This document shows positions 6,033 to 9,414 of a stretch of DNA of 9,414 nt, piece by piece. A program made the translations under genes and the position numbers. This stretch comes from JBGOUJ01 sp041477005 (GTDB taxonomy: Bacteria > Acidobacteriota > Terriglobia > Bryobacterales > JACQDG01), in NCBI GenBank assembly GCA_041477005.1, contig JBGOUJ010000287.1, positions 1 to 9,414 of the forward strand. Direction: 5' to 3'. Below the pieces are notes generated by a model, which saw only the letters and a list, made by a program, of their open reading frames with translations, had not been told where the DNA came from and did no database searches. Positions within the stretch are counted from its first letter, which is position 1. Each line of letters begins with the position of its first letter.

Positions 6033-7235
6033 ATGACGACACACACCGAGCTCTTGGAGATCATCAACAACGGAGAAAGCTCCGGCGTTGAGTTTAAGCG
6101 GGACGTGCTGGAGAACCATGCCCTCGCGAAGGAGCTTGTCGCCTTCTCGAACCTCAGTGGCGGCATGGTGCTTCTTGGCGTGGAGGATGACGGCACCATA
6201 TCAGGCATCACGAGGCCCGGCCTGGAAGAGTGGGTGATGACCACCTGTCGGGACAAGATCAGGCCTGGCATCATTCCCTTCTTCGAGATTGTCCGTGACG
6301 TCGAGCCGGGGAAGGACGTGGCGATTGTCAGTGTGACACGCGGGTATGATGTTCATAGCCTTTGGCACAACAACCGGAACACCTATTACATCCGAGTTGG
6401 AACCCAGAGCAGGGAACCAAGCCCCGAAGAGCTGGGACGGCTCTTCCAGCAGCGTGGTTCGATCCGCGCTGAATTGCGGCCTGTTTCAGGGGCAACGCTC
6501 GACGACCTCGATCGCAGGCGGCTCCGGGACTATTTCAGCCGCATTCGCCAGCAGACGGCGCCTCTCGACGAAGATGAGGCAGCTTGGCGAATCCTGCTCG
6601 TCAATACCGAGATCATGACCGAGGAAGGCGTCACCGTTGGCGGGATGCTCATGTTTGGCAAGACGCCAAACCGGTTTCTTCCGCAGGCGGGCATAGACGC
6701 CGCCGCCTTTCCCGGAACCCAAAAGGACTATGCCACGCGCGAATGCGTCGCGCTCCGTGGCCCGATGACGCCGTTGCTCGACGCCAACGGAGCAGTGGTA
6801 GAAAATGGCTTGGTCGAACAGGCTTTAGATTTTGTACGACGAAACACCCCCGTTACCGCCGTGCTTGAAAACGGTAGGAATATCGAGAAGCCCACTTATC
6901 CGCCGGAGGCTCTGCGCGAGGGCATAGTGAATGCGCTCATTCATCGTGACTACCTTCTCTCCAGCACGGACATCGAGTTGGCCGTTTACAGAGATCGGCT
7001 GGAAATCATATCGCCAGGAAGGCTTCCCAATGGCATTACACCGGATCGGATGCGAGCAGGAACACGGGCGGCACGGAACCAGCTCATTAAGGACGTCATG
7101 CGTGACTATCGCTATCTAGAGCACATGGGCATGGGCGTCCCACGCAAGATTATCCAGGGGATGAGGGTACACAATGGCACAGAACCGGATCTTGTTGAAG
7201 AGCAGGAGAGCTTCACCCTTCGGCTGTTTGCCTGA
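6033..7235 (+). CDS. Schlafen/AlbA_2-domain protein with GHKL-like ATP-binding C-terminus
   Basis: This 400-aa protein has the layout of the COG2865 group. The N-terminal AlbA_2 (Schlafen-type) domain covers about 13-130, with ESSGVEFK (15-22), AFSNLSGG (37-44) and GVEDDG (49-54). A linker follows, then a GHKL/HATPase-like domain with an N-box-like PEALREGIVNALIHRDY (291-307; N300), SPGRLPNGIT (327-336) and the glycine loop MGMGVPR (365-371). In Schlafen RNases the catalytic carboxylates are two glutamates five residues apart plus a later aspartate; E15, E20 and D52/D53 fit that spacing here. Proteins of this group are often annotated as transcriptional regulators or RecG C-terminal-like and are frequent in defence neighbourhoods. 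Start: ATG 6033, three nt after the stop of the large ATPase gene and without its own Shine-Dalgarno, which indicates translational coupling. It could act as an RNase effector, a nucleic-acid sensor or a regulator; the sequence does not decide which. Confidence 0.88.
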   Translation: MTTHTELLEIINNGESSGVEFKRDVLENHALAKELVAFSNLSGGMVLLGVEDDGTISGITRPGLEEWVMTTCRDKIRPGIIPFFEIVRDVEPGKDVAIVSVTRGYDVHSLWHNNRNTYYIRVGTQSREPSPEELGRLFQQRGSIRAELRPVSGATLDDLDRRRLRDYFSRIRQQTAPLDEDEAAWRILLVNTEIMTEEGVTVGGMLMFGKTPNRFLPQAGIDAAAFPGTQKDYATRECVALRGPMTPLLDANGAVVENGLVEQALDFVRRNTPVTAVLENGRNIEKPTYPPEALREGIVNALIHRDYLLSSTDIELAVYRDRLEIISPGRLPNGITPDRMRAGTRAARNQLIKDVMRDYRYLEHMGMGVPRKIIQGMRVHNGTEPDLVEEQESFTLRLFA

Positions 7236-7267
7236 AGTCATCGGTTGTCGTGAAGTGCGGGGCTGAG

Positions 7268-7558
7268 ATGGGAGCGATTTTCCTGAATGGAGCACCACCG
7301 GATGAGCCAACGCGACGCCTACACGACATAGGTCCCGTGAAGTCCGATGCTGTCGACGAACAGTTGGCGGATCAACCGACAGTCGAGACGCGGAACCGGA
7401 AACCTATGAGACCGAATCCAATCGCGCCGTGGGAGCTTCGGGTCGGGCCCTTGCGGGTATACTATGGGTGCAGGAAGAACCGGATCGTTCGGGTGCTGGC
7501 CGTTGGGGTTAAGGATCGAAACGTGGTCCGCATCGCTGGGGAGGAGATGGTTCTATGA
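7268..7558 (+). CDS. RelE/ParE-like toxin, possibly impaired
   Basis: This 96-aa protein belongs to the RelE/ParE toxin superfamily, ribosome-dependent mRNA endonucleases or gyrase poisons. The recognisable core is DEQLADQPTVETRNRK (30-45) followed by PMRPNPIAPWELRVG (46-60), RVYY (63-66), and the closing strands IVRVLAVGVKDRNVVRIAG (73-91). Two oddities suggest erosion. After YY, family members as I recall them have an acidic YYDV-EEEPDR-type loop; here it reads GCRKNR and is about two residues shorter, and the DNA in the next frame (GTGCAGGAAGAACCGGATCG) still encodes VQEEPD, as two compensating deletions would leave. The first ~25 residues are a poor match to the family. Start: ATG 7268 with a GCGGGG tract upstream; a GTG at 7250 is also in frame. 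It overlaps the antitoxin gene by four bases and lies 32 nt after the AlbA_2 gene. Confidence 0.75.
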   Translation: MGAIFLNGAPPDEPTRRLHDIGPVKSDAVDEQLADQPTVETRNRKPMRPNPIAPWELRVGPLRVYYGCRKNRIVRVLAVGVKDRNVVRIAGEEMVL

Positions 7559-7812
7559 AGACCATAGAACTGGACGATGCGACGCTGAGCTTGGCCGACT
7601 GCGCCCGTGCGGCCGGCCAAGAGCCTCTTGTTGTCACTGATCACGGCAAGCCGGTAGCGGTTTTTCTTCCCCTGGAGAATACTGACCTTGAAACGGCATC
7701 ACTGAGTTCGAACCCCCGTTTTCTCAAACTGATCGAGCGTTCCCGGTCCCGTATGAGCCAGGAGGGTGGCATTTCGAGCGCGGAGGTTCGCCGGAAACTC
7801 GGCCTCAAGTGA
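7555..7812 (+). CDS. Phd/YefM-like antitoxin
   Basis: This 85-aa protein's N-terminal half (MKTIELDD, LADCARAAGQEPLVVTDHG, KPVAVFLPLEN) is the Phd/YefM fold, the DNA-binding and dimerisation part. The C-terminal half (from about 45) is polar and helical (FLKLIERSRSRMSQEG), as in toxin-neutralising tails. The ATG overlaps the toxin stop in an ATGA (7555-7558), and GGGGAGGAG lies about nine nt upstream, so it has both coupling and a strong ribosome site. That suits a need for antitoxin excess. The order is toxin first, the reverse of classical phd-doc or yefM-yoeB. It is the last gene of the plus-strand block. Confidence 0.85.
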   Translation: MKTIELDDATLSLADCARAAGQEPLVVTDHGKPVAVFLPLENTDLETASLSSNPRFLKLIERSRSRMSQEGGISSAEVRRKLGLK

Positions 7813-7987
7813 CAGAGCATGGCCAACGGGGAGTGCAACCATGGTCCGTTCAAGGTGTTCGCGAAGATCACAGTGGCGACAAGGGTGCTTGAAACTGGGA
7901 TTGCGCCGGCAGAACGCAACGGGCCTTGGACGTCGACTCGCGGTGTGTTGCAACTCGCGCGAGGAAAGGGTTGAAGGGCCTCCGTAC

Positions 7988-8045
7988 GGGCTCCTATCGG
8001 CTAGCGGGGAGCCCTCCCCCCGGATAGCCGAGTAGGCGATTCGCC
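7988..8045 (+). other. Candidate H-type pseudoknot in gene-free DNA
   Basis: Two 7-bp perfect pairings interleave. GGGCTCC (7988-7994) pairs with GGAGCCC (8008-8014), and TCGGCTA (7997-8003) pairs with TAGCCGA (8025-8031). The loops are 2 nt, 4 nt and 10 nt, which is geometrically allowed for an H-type pseudoknot. Immediately after, GGCGA-T-TCGCC (8035-8045) forms a near-perfect hairpin, and GATTCG (8038-8043) can alternatively pair with CGAATC (8056-8061). The whole stretch 7813-8205 has no gene I can support and separates the plus-strand block from the convergent minus-strand gene. Whether it is transcribed is unknown. Confidence 0.4.
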
Positions 8046-8081
8046 CGGAATGGGTCGAATCCAGGCGTGACACCTCTCCAC

Positions 8082-8115
8082 GTCCGCGATTTACGTCATC
8101 GCTCCGGTCGCGGAC
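8082..8115. other. 8-bp perfect stem-loop
   Basis: GTCCGCGA (8082-8089) pairs with TCGCGGAC (8108-8115) across an 18-nt loop. It lies between two convergent genes, where a bidirectional transcription stop would be useful, but no T run follows on either strand. It may belong to the same structured element as the pseudoknot about 50 bp to the left. Confidence 0.35.
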
Positions 8116-8205
8116 CATCACGGATGCGAAGGCGACCCGTCACTATTTCCCTGGAGGGCGTTTATCGGGACCTACCCGCTTGGGGGCGAATTACGCCGCC
8201 TGGCC

Positions 8206-9414
8206 TTACGACGCCTTCGAGATCTCTGTGCCGGAAAGAGGCACGACCTCGACCCCTGTGCCGGCGAAAGCCTGTTCGGCATTCGAAGCCGTCTCACTGG
8301 ACCAAGCATCCGTTGTCGCAAGGACAAACCGCCGGGCACCGAGGCCCAGCGCGGCCTCCCTGTATTTTGCCAGGCTGCGTCTTTCGCGTTTTCCGCCCCC
8401 TTCGATACGCCGTGTCGTTTTTGCCTCACCAATGGTCAGCGTCCCGTCACATATGCAGCATAGGTCAATTTCTATAAACGGTCTAGGCAGACCTGGCTTC
8501 CAAATTTCTAGTTCGTCGGCGTAGGAGAACGCTGTGCTCTTTCTCCGGAGGTAGTCTAGCGTCAAGACTGGGACATGCATATCGTTGCGAAGCCCTTGGT
8601 ACACGATTTCGTCAAGCTGATAGTACCAGCACGGCTCGTGGCGCTCAAGCGTGTGCTTGCTCAATATGCGTTGATCTCGTCGGCATCGCTTACATCTGAA
8701 CTCGTCACTCAGGTCGCCGAGTGGGAACCAATCCGCCGTGCGACAATACTCGCATTTGAGAACCGTGCCTCGATGCAGAAGCGTTCTCTCCACGAGCAAG
8801 TCGATCAGCGAAGCCGCTTCCGGCGTGGCCCCGATGATTGCAGCGATGCTTGCGAAATCGAGATACCTCCGCCGGTCGGAAGCCAGGTAAATACCACCAC
8901 TGGAGTCACATTTGGAATCCTTGAGATACTCCTTCAACACCGCCGCGTGTCGTGGATGACGCACGAGCGCAGCCGCGTATTCCAGCCCGCCCATTCTGCT
9001 CACCGTGTCGTGCGAGAAGAAACCTTTGTCTGAGATCTTAGTGAGCCATCCGCTCGCATCCGCAACCCGTCGGAACACCTCAGCGGCGTCCGGCACGCGG
9101 ACCTGAGGCCGGACTAAGACCGTGTCAACGTCACCGCCGAAATAAGCAGTATTGGGGCAAAAATAGCACAAGCCGTTTGCTCCCGCGCGGACCTCCTGTG
9201 TCGAAAGCATGTGGTGGCGAATAATCCAGTTCCCCAACGCCGGGTGACGTGGGTAACTCAGGCCTTCCACTCGCAGTTCTGTTATCCAGCGATGCTCGTA
9301 CGGCACGATTTCATGAAACCCCTTTGGTTTTGGGGTCGGGAAGAAGCCGGCCACCCGGCCTTCTAGAACCTGCTGGGTGGTCGGTATGGCAAAGTTGTCG
9401 GTGTTGAAGACGAC
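8206..9414 (-). CDS. Zinc-ribbon protein with PD-(D/E)XK-like nuclease C-terminus, 5' end outside window
   Basis: The minus-strand frame is open from the right window edge to a TAA at 8206-8208: 402 visible codons, starting in VVFNTDNFAIPTTQQVLEGR. The GTG at 9352-9354 is simply the first internal start-like codon, so the real start is probably beyond 9414. Numbering from the edge, CYFC (83-86) is a lone cysteine pair. C221/C224 (CEYC) with C241/C244 (CKRC) form a clear zinc ribbon. The C-terminus has PFIEIDLCC (D317), then TIGEAKTT (E330-x-K332), then a basic helix (GGGKRERRSLAKYREA) and a RRFVLATTD strand. This is the D-(x)n-ExK core of PD-(D/E)XK nuclease-fold proteins such as restriction or repair enzymes. 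The family is not recognised by name. It converges on the toxin-antitoxin pair and could be a further defence gene; a nuclease role is inferred from the motif only. Confidence 0.7.
   Translation of the reverse strand, partial: VVFNTDNFAIPTTQQVLEGRVAGFFPTPKPKGFHEIVPYEHRWITELRVEGLSYPRHPALGNWIIRHHMLSTQEVRAGANGLCYFCPNTAYFGGDVDTVLVRPQVRVPDAAEVFRRVADASGWLTKISDKGFFSHDTVSRMGGLEYAAALVRHPRHAAVLKEYLKDSKCDSSGGIYLASDRRRYLDFASIAAIIGATPEAASLIDLLVERTLLHRGTVLKCEYCRTADWFPLGDLSDEFRCKRCRRDQRILSKHTLERHEPCWYYQLDEIVYQGLRNDMHVPVLTLDYLRRKSTAFSYADELEIWKPGLPRPFIEIDLCCICDGTLTIGEAKTTRRIEGGGKRERRSLAKYREAALGLGARRFVLATTDAWSSETASNAEQAFAGTGVEVVPLSGTEISKAS

Noticed and set aside
8035..8062. tRNA-like T-arm (GGGTCGAATCC)
   Set aside because: One base short of a T-arm, and no acceptor, D or anticodon arms can be drawn around it.
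7813..8205. Group II intron or retron-like RNA, prompted by a GAGGAAAG...TTGAAGG...CCTCCGTAC stretch near 7961-7987 and the nearby stems
   Set aside because: There is no domain V hairpin, canonical intron 5' end or reverse transcriptase gene in the window; the resemblance is short and from memory only.
1..9414. CRISPR array or insertion sequence
   Set aside because: No regularly spaced repeat series, no transposase-like protein and no paired terminal inverted repeats with target duplications were found.

Overview
The window is GC-rich bacterial DNA. Two metabolic or periplasmic genes lie on the minus strand at the left, followed by a repeat-rich, decaying stretch, and then a compact plus-strand block that looks like accessory (probably defence-type) DNA. 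The organism cannot be fixed from this sequence. The GC-rich coding style, clear Shine-Dalgarno sites, an AHSA1-like SRPBCC gene with an apparent twin-arginine leader, and interspersed intergenic repeats (CGAAT-rich hairpins and a ~143-bp family) would fit a soil or freshwater Verrucomicrobiota- or Acidobacteriota-like genome. That is recollection-based inference, not a demonstrated assignment.

Left part (1-1420, minus strand): the 5' end of an MFS transporter is cut by the window edge. A secreted MBL-fold metallohydrolase with a full zinc ligand set lies upstream of it. The ~200 bp between them holds a 16-bp perfect palindrome and a 30-bp-arm imperfect inverted repeat. A 15-bp perfect tandem duplication sits just upstream of the MBL gene.

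Middle (1421-3091): no intact gene was recognised. Two direct copies of a 143-bp repeat (130/143 identical, ungapped) flank a broken Tat-leader SRPBCC/AHSA1-like gene whose reading frame must be stitched across about four frame changes. After the second repeat copy, ~330 bp are unassigned. A candidate promoter with an inverted-repeat operator then opens the accessory block.

Right block (3092-7812, plus strand): five genes are packed with gaps of 22, 3 and 32 nt and a 4-nt overlap. In order they are a small ribbon-helix-helix protein, an 898-aa PHP-like plus SMC/ABC ATPase (TrlF-like architecture), a 400-aa Schlafen/AlbA_2 plus GHKL-like ATP-binding protein, a RelE/ParE-like toxin and a Phd/YefM-like antitoxin. 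The large ATPase and the AlbA_2 protein are almost certainly co-translated (3-nt gap). The simplest reading is an autoregulated two-effector nucleic-acid-sensing cassette with a toxin-antitoxin pair behind it. This is the best candidate for a novel system in the window. The defence role is inferred from domain content and neighbourhood, not shown.

Right edge (7813-9414): a gene-free stretch of ~390 bp is rich in inverted repeats, including a geometrically plausible H-type pseudoknot. It lies between the block and a convergent minus-strand gene that runs off the window. That gene encodes a zinc-ribbon protein with a C-terminal PD-(D/E)XK-like nuclease motif. No rRNA, tRNA, CRISPR array, transposase or strong intrinsic terminator was seen.
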